This document shows positions 33,479 to 42,675 of a DNA stretch of 57,857 bases, piece by piece. Location: the NCBI GenBank assembly GCA_031401675.1, contig JANNRR010000197.1:1-57857 (forward strand), given 5' to 3'. Under the pieces are notes generated by a model that was not told where the DNA came from, ran no database searches, and saw only the letters and a program-made list of their open reading frames with translations. The translations under genes and the position numbers were made by a program. Origin of the DNA: JANNRR01 sp031401675. GTDB lineage: Bacteria > Pseudomonadota > Alphaproteobacteria > Rhodobacterales > Rhodobacteraceae. Position 1 is the stretch's first letter; every line of letters begins with the position of its first letter.

Positions 33479-35068
33479 ATGACTGATCTGTGGCCGGTGC
33501 AACGTGCGCTGATTTCGGTGTCGGACAAGACCGGGCTGGTGGCTCTGGCCGAGGCGTTGGCGGCGCAGGGTGTGGCGCTGTTGTCGACCGGCGGCACGGC
33601 GCAGTTGCTTCGCGACCGGGGTCTGGCGGTGCGCGACGTGGCCGAGGTGACGGGCATGCCCGAGATGATGGACGGGCGGGTCAAGACGCTGCATCCGGCG
33701 GTGCATGGCGGGCTGTTGGCACTCCGCGATGATCCCGGCCATGTTGCGGCGTTGGCGGCGCACGGGATCGCGCCGATCGATCTCTTGATCGTCAACCTGT
33801 ATCCGTTCGAGGCGACCGTGGCCCGGGGCGCGGACGCGGCCGCCTGCATCGAGAACATCGATATCGGCGGACCGGCGATGATCCGGGCTGCGGCCAAGAA
33901 CCACCGCTTTGTCGTGACGGTCACCGACCCGGCGGACTATGCGGCGTTGCTGGACGAGTTGGCGCGGCATCAAGGCGCGACCAGCCTTGGCTTCCGCCAG
34001 CGGCTGGCACTGGACGCCTATTCCCGGACCGCAGCCTACGACGCGGCGGTGTCGGGCTGGATGGCGCTTGCGCAGGGCGAGGCGGCACCTCGACGGCGGG
34101 TGTTGGCCGGAACACTGGCGCAGACCCTGCGCTACGGCGAAAACCCGCATCAGACGGCCGCCTTTTACCGCGACGGCACTGATCGCCCGGGTGTCGCCAC
34201 GGCGCGGCAATGGCAGGGCAAGGCGCTGAGCTACAACAACATCAACGATACCGACGCGGCGTTCGAGCTGGTGGCGGAGTTCGATCCTGCCGACGGTCCG
34301 GCCTGCGTCATCGTCAAGCATGCAAATCCCTGCGGCGTTGCCCGGGCCGCCACGCTGGCCGAGGCATACGGGCGGGCCTATGACTGCGACCGGACTTCGG
34401 CCTTTGGCGGGATCGTGGCGCTGAACCGGGTGCTGGACGCGGCGACAGCGGCGCGGATCGTCGAGGTGTTCACCGAAGTTGTGATTGCCCCCGGTGCCGA
34501 TGCGGCGGCGCTGGCAATCTTTGCGGCCCGAAAGAACCTGCGGCTGCTGACCACCGCGTCGTTGCCCGATCCACAGGCGGGCGGTTTGTCGGTCCGCCAG
34601 GTTGCGGGCGGATTTCTGGTGCAGGACCGCGACACTGGCCATGTTGCGGCGTCTGACCTGCGGGTGGTCAGCCGCCGCGCCCCGTCCGGGGCCGAGATTG
34701 CCGACATGATGTTTGCCTGGCGGGTGGCAAAGCACGTCAAATCCAATGCCATCGTCTATGTCCGAAACGGCGCGACAGTGGGGATCGGTGCCGGTCAGAT
34801 GAGCCGGATCGACAGCACGCGGATAGCGGCGCGCAAGGCGCAGGACATGGCCGACGCCCTTGGGCTGGCAGAGCCGCTGACGGTTGGTTCGGTGGTGGCC
34901 TCGGATGCATTCTTTCCGTTTGCCGACGGGCTGATTGCCGCAGCCGAGGCCGGGGCCACCGCCGTGATCCAGCCCGGCGGATCGGTGCGGGATGACGAGG
35001 TGATCGCGGCGGCGGATGCGGCGGGGCTGGCGATGGTCTTTACCGGGATGCGGCATTTCCGGCATTGA
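33479..35068 (+). CDS. purH: Bifunctional AICAR transformylase / IMP cyclohydrolase
   Basis: This 529-residue enzyme catalyses the last two steps of purine synthesis to IMP. The N-terminal cyclohydrolase (MGS-like) domain is seen in RALISVSDKTGLVALAEALA and RVKTLHPAVHGGLLALR. The transformylase domain has LRYGENPHQTAAFY, SYNNINDTDAAFELV, VKHANPCGVARAATL and the C-terminal VFTGMRHFRH. All are intact and length is standard. The stop codon lies in the same frame as the downstream lspA, 48 bases before its chosen start, so the two are likely co-transcribed. Confidence 0.97.
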   Translation: MTDLWPVQRALISVSDKTGLVALAEALAAQGVALLSTGGTAQLLRDRGLAVRDVAEVTGMPEMMDGRVKTLHPAVHGGLLALRDDPGHVAALAAHGIAPIDLLIVNLYPFEATVARGADAAACIENIDIGGPAMIRAAAKNHRFVVTVTDPADYAALLDELARHQGATSLGFRQRLALDAYSRTAAYDAAVSGWMALAQGEAAPRRRVLAGTLAQTLRYGENPHQTAAFYRDGTDRPGVATARQWQGKALSYNNINDTDAAFELVAEFDPADGPACVIVKHANPCGVARAATLAEAYGRAYDCDRTSAFGGIVALNRVLDAATAARIVEVFTEVVIAPGADAAALAIFAARKNLRLLTTASLPDPQAGGLSVRQVAGGFLVQDRDTGHVAASDLRVVSRRAPSGAEIADMMFAWRVAKHVKSNAIVYVRNGATVGIGAGQMSRIDSTRIAARKAQDMADALGLAEPLTVGSVVASDAFFPFADGLIAAAEAGATAVIQPGGSVRDDEVIAAADAAGLAMVFTGMRHFRH

Positions 35069-35116
35069 GTCAGTACGGGTATTTCAGCCAAGAAGAAGCG
35101 CAAGGGGCGGGTGAGA

Positions 35117-35587
35117 ATGCGGTTGGCGAGTGCGGTGGCGGCGGGCGTGTTCGGCCTGGATCAGATTTCGAAGTATGTGGTGGTGCATGGGCTGGACCTG
35201 GCGCGGGTTCTTTCGATCGACGTGCTGCCGCCGTTCCTCAACTTTCGCATGGCCTGGAACCGGGGGGTGAACTTCGGGCTGTTTGCAAACAATGCCGATG
35301 TGTTGCGCTGGCTGTTGATCGCGGTGGCACTGGGGATTTCGCTGTGGGTCTGGCTGTGGGTCCGGCGCGAACCGCACCGTCCGGTGGTGCAGGTGGCGGC
35401 CGGCTTGCTGATCGGCGGCGCGATGGGCAACGTGATCGACCGGGTGATCTATGGCGCGGTCGCGGATTTTCTGAACATGTCGTGCTGCGGCCTGGCCAAT
35501 CCCTTTGCGTTCAACGTCGCCGATGTGGCGATCTTTGCCGGCGCGATCGGGCTGGTGCTGTTTTCCGGGCGGGCAAAGACCGCGTGA
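35117..35587 (+). CDS. lspA: Lipoprotein signal peptidase (signal peptidase II)
   Basis: This 156-residue polytopic inner-membrane aspartyl protease cleaves prolipoproteins ahead of the lipidated cysteine. Conserved blocks are DQISKYVVV, FLNFRMAWNRGVNFGLF, GGAMGNVIDRVIYGAVADFL (first catalytic Asp region) and FAFNVADVAIFAGAI (second catalytic Asp). About four transmembrane segments are evident. I prefer the ATG at 35117, which has AAGGGG nine bases upstream, over the GTG at 35111, where the spacing would be only three. The frame contains a Lys/Arg-rich stretch upstream (AKKKRKGR), but no ATG, GTG or TTG before 35111. The next gene encodes a lipoprotein, a likely substrate. Confidence 0.95.
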   Translation: MRLASAVAAGVFGLDQISKYVVVHGLDLARVLSIDVLPPFLNFRMAWNRGVNFGLFANNADVLRWLLIAVALGISLWVWLWVRREPHRPVVQVAAGLLIGGAMGNVIDRVIYGAVADFLNMSCCGLANPFAFNVADVAIFAGAIGLVLFSGRAKTA

Positions 35588-35640
35588 CGCCCCCGGGCCT
35601 TTGCGGTAAAGACGGGAAAAAGTGGCCGGGAGAGGCGCGG

Positions 35641-36171
35641 ATGCGGGCGACAGGCAGCAGGATCGGGATATCGGCGCTATTGCTGCTGGTGCTGGCGGCC
35701 TGTAGCGGCGACCGGCAGCCGGAACTGATGAACCTGCGGTCTGAAACGCGCGGGCCGGACGAGTTCGGAATCCTGCCGACCAAGCCGCTACAGATGCCAA
35801 CCGACCTTGCCGTTCTGCCCGAACCGACTCCGGGCGGTGCCAGTCTGACCGATCCGACACCGCAGGCGGATGCCATCGCAGCGCTGGGTGGTAACCCGGC
35901 CGTGCTGGCGCGGGGTGGGGCAGGCGACGGGGCCGTCGTGGCGCATGCGACGCGGTTCGGGGTTGCCCCTGACATCCGCAGCCAGCTGGCGGCCGAAGAC
36001 CTGGAGTTTCGCCGACAGAACAATGGCCGGATCCTGGAGCGGCTGTTCAACGTGAACGTCTATTTCAAGGCCTATCTGGCGCAGTCGCTGGATCAGCATG
36101 CCGAACTTGCGCGCTGGCGCAACCGGGGCATCCGCACCAATTCGGCCCCGCCGGCCAAGGACGCCAGGTAA
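35641..36171 (+). CDS. DUF3035 lipoprotein
   Basis: This 176-residue protein has a lipoprotein leader ending in the lipobox LVLAAC (lipidated Cys at about residue 21). The mature part contains RGPDEFGILPTKPLQMPTDL, the hallmark of DUF3035 proteins, and later GVAPDIRSQLAAEDLEFRRQ. It is anchored to a membrane, probably the outer one because no Asp follows the Cys (CSGD). Function is unknown. The ATG at 35641 has a GGGAGAGG stretch just upstream. It lies between lspA, which should process it, and two M16 peptidases, an arrangement common in Rhodobacterales. Confidence 0.88.
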   Translation: MRATGSRIGISALLLLVLAACSGDRQPELMNLRSETRGPDEFGILPTKPLQMPTDLAVLPEPTPGGASLTDPTPQADAIAALGGNPAVLARGGAGDGAVVAHATRFGVAPDIRSQLAAEDLEFRRQNNGRILERLFNVNVYFKAYLAQSLDQHAELARWRNRGIRTNSAPPAKDAR

Positions 36172-36265
36172 CGTTTGCCAAACTGTTGAGTCACAGTACC
36201 GTTGGCAGGCTTGATCGCCGCATCCAAGGGTGTAGGTCTTACCCCAGACCCGTGGGAGAGCGTGC

Positions 36266-37606
36266 ATGATCCGACTGACCAGTGCCCTGTTGCCCCTGTT
36301 GGCCTTCGCGCTGCCTGCCAAAGCCGACACTGTCACCAATTTCACCCTGCCGAACGGGCTGGACGTGGTGGTGATCGAGGATCACCGCGCCCCGGTCGTG
36401 GTGCATATGGTCTGGTACCGGATCGGGTCGGCGGACGAACCGGCAGGCAAGTCCGGCATCGCGCATTTTCTGGAACATCTGCTGTTCAAGGGCACCGAGA
36501 AGCTGGCACCCGGCGAATTTTCGCAGATCGTCGAGGCCAATGGCGGCAACGACAACGCCTTTACCGCCTGGGACTACACCGCCTATCACCAGCGCATCGC
36601 CGCCGACCGGCTGGACCTGATGATGGGGCTGGAGGCGGATCGGATGCGCAATCTGGTGCTGCCCGAAGCGGATGTGCTGACCGAGCGCGATGTGATTCTG
36701 GAGGAGCGCAGTTCGCGGATCGACTCGGACCCCGGGGCGATCTTCAACGAGCAGCGACGGGCAGCGCAGTGGATGAACCACCGCTACGGCATCCCGATCA
36801 TCGGTTGGCGGCACGAGATGGAGCAGTTGTCGCGCCAGGACGCGCTGGACTGGTACCATACCTACTATGCGCCGAATAACGCGATTCTGGTGGTTGCGGG
36901 CGACGTGACGCCAGACCAGGTGCGGACGTTGGCTGAAGCGAATTACGGACCGCTGGCCCCGACCGACAACCTGCCGGCGCGCCTGCGCCCGGAGGAGCCG
37001 CCGCAATTGGCCGAGCGGCGGCTGACCTATGCCGATGCGCGCGTGGCGCAACCCTATGTGCTGCGGACCTATCTGGCACCGGAGCGCGACCCGGGGGCGC
37101 AACAGCAGGCGGCGGCCCTGACCTTTCTGGCGGAACTCCTGGGCGGCAATGCGGCCACCTCGGTTCTGGGGCGCAAATTGCAGTACGACAACCAGACCGC
37201 GATCTATACATCGGCGTTCTATGACGGCAGTTCACTGGACGACGGCACTTTTGGCTTTGCCGTGGTGCCGGCCGATGGCGTCAGCCTGCAACAGGCCGAG
37301 GACGCGGTTGACGGGGTGCTGGCGCAGTTCCTGAAGGACGGGGTTGATCCGGCGCAGTTCGCGCGGATCAAGACCCAGATCCGGGCCGACGAAATCTATG
37401 CCAGGGACGACGTGCAGCGGTTGGCGCGGCGCTATGGCGAGGGGTTGACCTCTGGCCTGACCATTGCCGATATCGAAGCCTGGCCGGCGATTCTGGATGC
37501 GGTGACGCCCGAGGATGTGCTGGCGGCAGCCAGTGCCGTGCTGGACCGCAAGCGGGCGGTGACCGGCTGGTTGATCCGCGAAGAACCCAAGGAGAGCACG
37601 GAATGA
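36266..37606 (+). CDS. M16 family zinc peptidase, catalytic subunit
   Basis: This 446-residue protein starts with a signal peptide (MIRLTSALLPLLAFALPAKA) and so is probably periplasmic. The inverted zinc motif HxxEH is present as HFLEH at residues 67-71, and the distal Glu lies in the following helix (TERDVILEERSSRID). It resembles the pitrilysin/processing-peptidase family, which cleaves peptides in an enclosed chamber. It is translationally coupled (ATGA) to a second M16 gene lacking the zinc motif, implying a heterodimer of active and inactive halves like mitochondrial processing peptidase. Confidence 0.93.
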   Translation: MIRLTSALLPLLAFALPAKADTVTNFTLPNGLDVVVIEDHRAPVVVHMVWYRIGSADEPAGKSGIAHFLEHLLFKGTEKLAPGEFSQIVEANGGNDNAFTAWDYTAYHQRIAADRLDLMMGLEADRMRNLVLPEADVLTERDVILEERSSRIDSDPGAIFNEQRRAAQWMNHRYGIPIIGWRHEMEQLSRQDALDWYHTYYAPNNAILVVAGDVTPDQVRTLAEANYGPLAPTDNLPARLRPEEPPQLAERRLTYADARVAQPYVLRTYLAPERDPGAQQQAAALTFLAELLGGNAATSVLGRKLQYDNQTAIYTSAFYDGSSLDDGTFGFAVVPADGVSLQQAEDAVDGVLAQFLKDGVDPAQFARIKTQIRADEIYARDDVQRLARRYGEGLTSGLTIADIEAWPAILDAVTPEDVLAAASAVLDRKRAVTGWLIREEPKESTE

Positions 37607-38940
37607 TCGCCCTGACATTGCGCCAGATATCGGGCCGGCTGGCGGTCTGTCTTGGGGCCGCGTTGCTGTTTGCGGCACCGGTTCGGGCCGAAGTGCCGAT
37701 CACGGCGGTCACGTCGCCCGGCGGGGTGACCGCCTGGCTGGTCGAAGAGCATTCGATTCCGTTCGTGGCGCTGGAAATCAGGTTCGAAGGCGGCGGCAGC
37801 CTGGATGCGCCGGGCAAGCGCGGGGCGGTCAACCTGATGACGGCGCTGATCGAGGAAGGCGCCGGCGATCTGACCTCGCAGGGGTTTGCCGAAGCGCGCG
37901 AGGCCTTGGCGGCCACTTACGGTTTTCGCGCCTATGACGATTCGATTGCCGTTTCGGCGCAGTTCCTGACGGAAAACCGGGATGCTGCGGTCAACCTGCT
38001 GAAACTTGCACTGACCCGGCCGCGCTTTGATCCCGATGCCATTGAGCGGGTGCGGGCGCAGGTTCTGTCGGGCCTGAAATCCGACGAACAGGACCCCGAG
38101 ACCATTGCGGCGCACACCTATGACCGGCTGGCCTTTGGCAACCATCCCTATGGTTCGCCGCGCGACGGCACGCTGGAATCGGTGGCCGCCCTGACGCGGC
38201 AGGATATCGTCGCGGCCCATGCCGCAACGCTGGCGCGGGACCGGATCTTTGTGGGCGCGGTCGGCGACATCAGCCCGCAGGACCTGGGGCTGATGCTGGA
38301 CACGCTGTTTGCCGACCTGCCGGCACAGGGTGCGCCGATGCCGCCGCGCGCCGACTATCTGCTGCAGGGCGGCGTTACCGTGGTGCCGTTCGAAACGCCG
38401 CAGTCGGTGGTGATTTTCGGCCATACCGGGTTGAGGCGCGACGATCCCGAGTTCTTTGCCGCCTATATCCTGAACGAGGTGCTGGGCGGCGGCCGATTCG
38501 GGTCGCGCCTGATGACCGAGGTTCGCGAGAAACGCGGGCTGACCTACGGCATTTCCACCTTTCTGGCCCCGATGAATCAGGCCGAAATCATGATGGGTCA
38601 GGTGGCAACGGCGAATGCGACCGTGGCAGAGACCATCGATGTGGTGCGGGCGGAATGGGCAAAGGCGGCCCTGGGGATCACCGAGGCGGAACTGCAGGGG
38701 GCCAAGACCTACCTAACCGGGTCCTATCCGCTGCGCTTTGACGGCAACGGCCCGATTGCCGACATCATGGTCGGGATGCAGATGGAGGGTCTGCCAATCG
38801 ACTATATCGCCACCCGAAACGATCAGGTGAACGCGGTGACGCTGGCCGATGTGCAGTGCTTGGCCAAACGGTTGATCCAGCCCGGAGCCTTGCATTTTGT
38901 CGTGGTCGGGCAGCCCGAAGGCGTGGTGTCGACCGACTGA
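37603..38940 (+). CDS. M16 family peptidase, non-catalytic partner
   Basis: This 445-residue protein begins with a leader (LAVCLGAALLFAAPVRAE). At the place where the catalytic partner has HFLEH, it reads GAVNLMTALIEEGA, so the zinc site is lost. It keeps the conserved late motif (TEVREKRGLTYGISTFL) with the Arg/Tyr pair that non-catalytic subunits use for binding the substrate. It overlaps the upstream catalytic gene by four bases. The pair should assemble as a periplasmic heterodimer. Its substrate is unknown. Confidence 0.92.
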   Translation: MIALTLRQISGRLAVCLGAALLFAAPVRAEVPITAVTSPGGVTAWLVEEHSIPFVALEIRFEGGGSLDAPGKRGAVNLMTALIEEGAGDLTSQGFAEAREALAATYGFRAYDDSIAVSAQFLTENRDAAVNLLKLALTRPRFDPDAIERVRAQVLSGLKSDEQDPETIAAHTYDRLAFGNHPYGSPRDGTLESVAALTRQDIVAAHAATLARDRIFVGAVGDISPQDLGLMLDTLFADLPAQGAPMPPRADYLLQGGVTVVPFETPQSVVIFGHTGLRRDDPEFFAAYILNEVLGGGRFGSRLMTEVREKRGLTYGISTFLAPMNQAEIMMGQVATANATVAETIDVVRAEWAKAALGITEAELQGAKTYLTGSYPLRFDGNGPIADIMVGMQMEGLPIDYIATRNDQVNAVTLADVQCLAKRLIQPGALHFVVVGQPEGVVSTD

Positions 38941-39050
38941 GGCGGCCGATTGAACCGCACAGAACGAACCGGGAACCAGACAGGGATCAGATATGGCCGA
39001 ATCCTTTGGGCCATGCTAATTCTTGTGGCATGAACGCCGAGTCGCGCAAC

Positions 39051-40880
39051 ATGTCCGCCGAACGCCCGGAAAATCGCCCAGCCATCCGCCAACTGGATGA
39101 GGCTGCGGTCAACCGCATTGCGGCGGGCGAAGTGGTGGAAAGGCCGGCCTCTGCCGTCAAGGAACTGGTAGAGAATGCGCTGGACGCGGGCGCGCGCCGG
39201 ATCGACATTTCCTATGCCGACGGCGGCAAGTCGCTGATCCGGGTGACGGATGACGGGCACGGAATCAGTGCCGATGATCTGCCGCTGGCGCTGGCCCGCC
39301 ACGCCACCTCGAAAATCGACGGGTCGGATTTGCTGAACATCCACACTTTCGGGTTTCGCGGCGAGGCGCTGCCATCGATGGGGGCTGTCGGTCGACTGAC
39401 CCTGACTTCGCGCGCCGATTTCGGGCAGGCCGAACAGGCGGCGATGATCGCGGTGGCGGGCGGGCGGGTGCAGCCGGTCCGGCCCGCCGCCCTGTCGCGC
39501 GGCACGGTCGTGGAGTTGCGGGACCTGTTCTATGCCACCCCGGCGCGGCTGAAGTTCCTGCGGTCCGACCGGGCCGAGGCGCAGGCGATTGCCGAGGTGG
39601 TCCGGCGGCTGGCGATGGCCGAGCCCTATGTGTCGTTTTCGCTTCGGGACCTGACGGGGGGCGATGCGCGCGAACTGTTTCGCGCTGATGCGCAGCAGGG
39701 CGATCTGTTCGACGCGCTGATCGGGCGGCTGGCCCGGGTGCTTGGCGGGGATTTCGCCGAAAACGCCCTGCGGATCGATGCTGAGCGCGAGGGGATCAGG
39801 CTGACCGGCTATGCGGCACTGCCGACCTATTCTCGCGGCACGTCGGTGGCGCAGCATCTGTTCGTCAATGGCAGGCCGGTTCAGGACAAGTTGCTGATCG
39901 GGGCGCTGAAGGCGGCCTATTGGGATTTTCTCAGCCGGGACCGCCACCCGGCGGCGGTGCTGTTTCTGACCTGCGACCCGGAACGGGTTGACGTGAACGT
40001 GCATCCGGCGAAATCCGAGGTGCGGTTTCGCGAACCCGGGATCGCACGCGGCCTGATCATCTCGGCGCTGCGCCATGCGCTGGCGGCGGCCGGGCACCGC
40101 GCTTCCTCGACGCTGGGCCATGCGACGCTGGGGGCCATGCAGCCCGAGGCGGCGGGCGGTGCGCCGCGCATTTACCAGATGGACCGGCCTTCGATAGGGG
40201 CTTTGCGCGCTGCGCAGGCGTTTCAGGCCCCGCCCGATGCCGGATTTGCCGAGGCGCCGTCGGGATATGTGATCGATGACCCTGCGCCATCCGATGCGGC
40301 GCACCCGCTGGGCGCGGCGCGGGCACAACTGCACGAAAACTACATCATCGCGCAGACCGCCACCGGCGTCGTGATCGTGGATCAGCATGCGGCGCATGAA
40401 CGGCTGGTCTATGAGCGGCTGAAGCGGCAGATGGCAACGGCGGGCGTGGCGGCGCAGGCGCTGCTGATCCCCGAAATTGTCGATTTGTCGGCGCAGGACG
40501 CTGCACAGGTACTGGAAATGGCCCCCGACCTGGCCCGGCTGGGGCTGACCGTCGAGCCGTTTGGCGGCACTGCTGTCGCCATACGCGAAACCCCGGCGAT
40601 TCTGGGTACGGTCAACGGTGCGGCGATGATCCGGGACATTCTGGACGACCTGGCCGACCTTGGCGACAGCCGGACGCTGCAATCGCGGCTGGAGACGGTG
40701 CTGTCGTCGATGGCCTGCCACGGTTCGGTGCGGTCGGGTCGGCAGATGCGGCCCGAGGAGATGAATGCCCTGCTGCGCGAAATGGAGGCGACGCCGCATT
40801 CCGGCCAGTGCAACCATGGCCGCCCGACCTATGTCGAACTGAAGCTGAGCGATATCGAACGGTTGTTCGGGCGCACATGA
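39051..40880 (+). CDS. mutL: DNA mismatch repair protein MutL
   Basis: This protein of about 609 residues couples mismatch recognition by MutS to strand removal. The N-terminal GHKL ATPase motifs are intact: ELVENALDAGARRID, VTDDGHGIS, TSKI and TFGFRGEALPSM. The C-terminal domain has the endonuclease motif as DQHAAHERLVYE, consistent with DQHAx2Ex4E, together with ACHGSVRSG and CNHGRPTYVEL. Strand nicking by MutL itself is therefore expected, as in bacteria without MutH. Start choice is uncertain: ATG at 39030 and 39051 are both in frame, without strong ribosome-binding sites. I use 39051 as nearer to the family start. rmuC follows with a four-base overlap. Confidence 0.95.
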   Translation: MSAERPENRPAIRQLDEAAVNRIAAGEVVERPASAVKELVENALDAGARRIDISYADGGKSLIRVTDDGHGISADDLPLALARHATSKIDGSDLLNIHTFGFRGEALPSMGAVGRLTLTSRADFGQAEQAAMIAVAGGRVQPVRPAALSRGTVVELRDLFYATPARLKFLRSDRAEAQAIAEVVRRLAMAEPYVSFSLRDLTGGDARELFRADAQQGDLFDALIGRLARVLGGDFAENALRIDAEREGIRLTGYAALPTYSRGTSVAQHLFVNGRPVQDKLLIGALKAAYWDFLSRDRHPAAVLFLTCDPERVDVNVHPAKSEVRFREPGIARGLIISALRHALAAAGHRASSTLGHATLGAMQPEAAGGAPRIYQMDRPSIGALRAAQAFQAPPDAGFAEAPSGYVIDDPAPSDAAHPLGAARAQLHENYIIAQTATGVVIVDQHAAHERLVYERLKRQMATAGVAAQALLIPEIVDLSAQDAAQVLEMAPDLARLGLTVEPFGGTAVAIRETPAILGTVNGAAMIRDILDDLADLGDSRTLQSRLETVLSSMACHGSVRSGRQMRPEEMNALLREMEATPHSGQCNHGRPTYVELKLSDIERLFGRT

Positions 40881-42106
40881 TCACCGTCAACGGCCAGAAT
40901 TATGACCTGCAGGACCCAATGGTCCTGGCCATGATCGGGGCGGCGGTGCTGGTGCTTTTGCTGTTCGTGCTGTTGATCACCACCATGCGCGCTGCCGGCC
41001 GTTCTGCCCGCATGGCCGAACCGATGCTGTATCAGATGGGTCAACTGGGACACCGGGTGCAGGCGCTGTCGGATGGGCAGCACCAGTTGTCTGGCGGGCT
41101 GCACCATGTTTCGGAAGCCCAGGCCGTCAGCCAGTCCGCCATGTTGCAGGTGATGGAGCAGCGGCTGGCCGAAGTGTCGCGGCTGATGGGCGAGCAACTC
41201 AGCGGCTCTGCCACCCGCACCGCCCGCAGCCTCGGTGACTTGCAGCAGCGGCTGGAAACCATCGACAAGGCCCAGGCCAATATCGAGAAACTGTCGGGCA
41301 ATGTGCTGAGCCTGCAGGATATCCTGTCGAACAAGCAGACGCGCGGGGCGTTTGGCGAGATTCAGTTGAACGACATCGTGCAGAAGGCGCTGCCGCCGGG
41401 GGCCTATACCATGCAGGCGACCCTGTCGAACGGCAAGCGGGCCGATTGCCTGATCCATCTGCCCAACCCGCCCGGGCCGATCGTGGTGGATGCCAAGTTC
41501 CCGCTGGAGGCCTATGAAGCGCTGCGCCGGGCCGAAACCCAGCAGGCCATGGTCGAGGCGGCGCGGCAGATGCGCACGTCGGTCCGGGCCCACATCAAGG
41601 CGATTGCGGAGAAATACATCATCGAAGGCGAAACCGCGGATGGCGCGCTGATGTTCCTACCGTCGGAAGCGGTCTATGCCGAACTGCACGCCAACTATCC
41701 CGATGTGGTGCGCGACGGGTTCGAGGCGCGGGTCTGGATCGTGTCGCCCACCACCTGCATGGCGACGCTGAACACCATGCGGGCCGTGCTGAAGGATGCG
41801 CGGATGCGCGAGCAGGCCGGGGCGATCCGGGCGACGTTGCGGCTGTTGCACCGCGATGTGGAACTGGTGGTCGAGCGGGTGGAGCGGCTGAACAGTCATT
41901 TCAACCAGACCCGCGCCGATCTGGACGGCATCACCACGGCGGCCGAACGGGCGGGCAAGCGCGCGGCGCGGCTGGACAACTTCGACTTCGAGGAGTTGGG
42001 ACCAGCAACACCGGTGCCTGAACCTCTGGTGCCGGCAACGCCGTTGTCCGGGTCATTGGCGCTCGAAGCACCGGTGCCGCTGATCCCCGGTCAAGCTGCC
42101 GAGTGA
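40877..42106 (+). CDS. rmuC: DNA recombination protein RmuC
   Basis: This 409-residue protein has a single N-terminal transmembrane segment (MIGAAVLVLLLFVLLITT), a long coiled-coil region (about residues 60-160, with MEQRLAEVSRLMGEQL and DLQQRLETIDKAQANIEKL), and the RmuC nuclease-like core (RGAFGEIQLNDIVQKALPPG, PIVVDAKFPLEAYEAL, GALMFLPSEAVYAEL). RmuC limits recombination at inverted repeats in E. coli. The ATG overlaps the mutL stop as ATGA, so repair functions are coupled. The C-terminal 30 residues are Pro/Ala-rich and variable. Confidence 0.94.
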   Translation: MITVNGQNYDLQDPMVLAMIGAAVLVLLLFVLLITTMRAAGRSARMAEPMLYQMGQLGHRVQALSDGQHQLSGGLHHVSEAQAVSQSAMLQVMEQRLAEVSRLMGEQLSGSATRTARSLGDLQQRLETIDKAQANIEKLSGNVLSLQDILSNKQTRGAFGEIQLNDIVQKALPPGAYTMQATLSNGKRADCLIHLPNPPGPIVVDAKFPLEAYEALRRAETQQAMVEAARQMRTSVRAHIKAIAEKYIIEGETADGALMFLPSEAVYAELHANYPDVVRDGFEARVWIVSPTTCMATLNTMRAVLKDARMREQAGAIRATLRLLHRDVELVVERVERLNSHFNQTRADLDGITTAAERAGKRAARLDNFDFEELGPATPVPEPLVPATPLSGSLALEAPVPLIPGQAAE

Positions 42107-42675
42107 TGCAGCATCTGACCCCGGCCGACTATGTGGCGATGCCGTGGGCCAATGGCCGCGGGCAGACGATGGAACTGCTCCGGTGCGATGATGCGGCGGG
42201 TGGGCTACTGTTCCGGCTGTCGGTGGCGTCGGTGATCGAGGATGGGCCGTTTTCGCTGCTGCCGGGCATCAGGCGCAATCTGACGGTGATATCGGGGCCC
42301 GGCTTCGATCTGGTCGGGCAGACCCGGCTGCGGGCGGATCCGCTGGTGCCGGTGGCGTTTGCGGGCGACGAGCCGATATCGGCACAGGGCGTCACCTCCC
42401 CGTGTCAGGATTTCAACGTGATGGCTGGCAAGGGATTGGCTTGGCCGATGGTCACTGTTGTTGGCGACGGGGAGTCGGTAGCCCGCACCGGTACACGTCT
42501 GCTCCTGTTTGCGCTGGCTCCCGCGAAAGTTGGCGGGGTCGAGATGGGACTGCATCACCTGCTGATCGGCCAAATCAACGGCCGAATCCATGGCGGGCCG
42601 GTCATCGCGGTCCAGCTGGACCTGTCGCCTAAAGGCGGAACAGGGTCTGGGCCAGACGCGGGATCAGCCCGCTGA
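42106..42675 (+). CDS. HutD/Ves family protein
   Basis: This 189-residue protein belongs to the HutD/Ves cupin-like family. Signs are YVAMPWANGRGQTMELLR, LFRLSVASVIEDGPFSLLPG and RRNLTVISGPGFDL. In Pseudomonas, HutD is associated with histidine utilisation, but its precise activity is not established. No histidine genes lie nearby in this window. The ATG at 42106 overlaps the rmuC stop as TGATG. A GTG one codon earlier is also possible. The 3' end overlaps the convergent chrR by 47 bases. Confidence 0.85.
   Translation: MQHLTPADYVAMPWANGRGQTMELLRCDDAAGGLLFRLSVASVIEDGPFSLLPGIRRNLTVISGPGFDLVGQTRLRADPLVPVAFAGDEPISAQGVTSPCQDFNVMAGKGLAWPMVTVVGDGESVARTGTRLLLFALAPAKVGGVEMGLHHLLIGQINGRIHGGPVIAVQLDLSPKGGTGSGPDAGSAR

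Noticed and set aside
35065..35640. Open frame joining purH's end to the DUF3035 lipoprotein
   Set aside because: It crosses lspA out of frame; the lipoprotein leader begins at the ATG at 35641.
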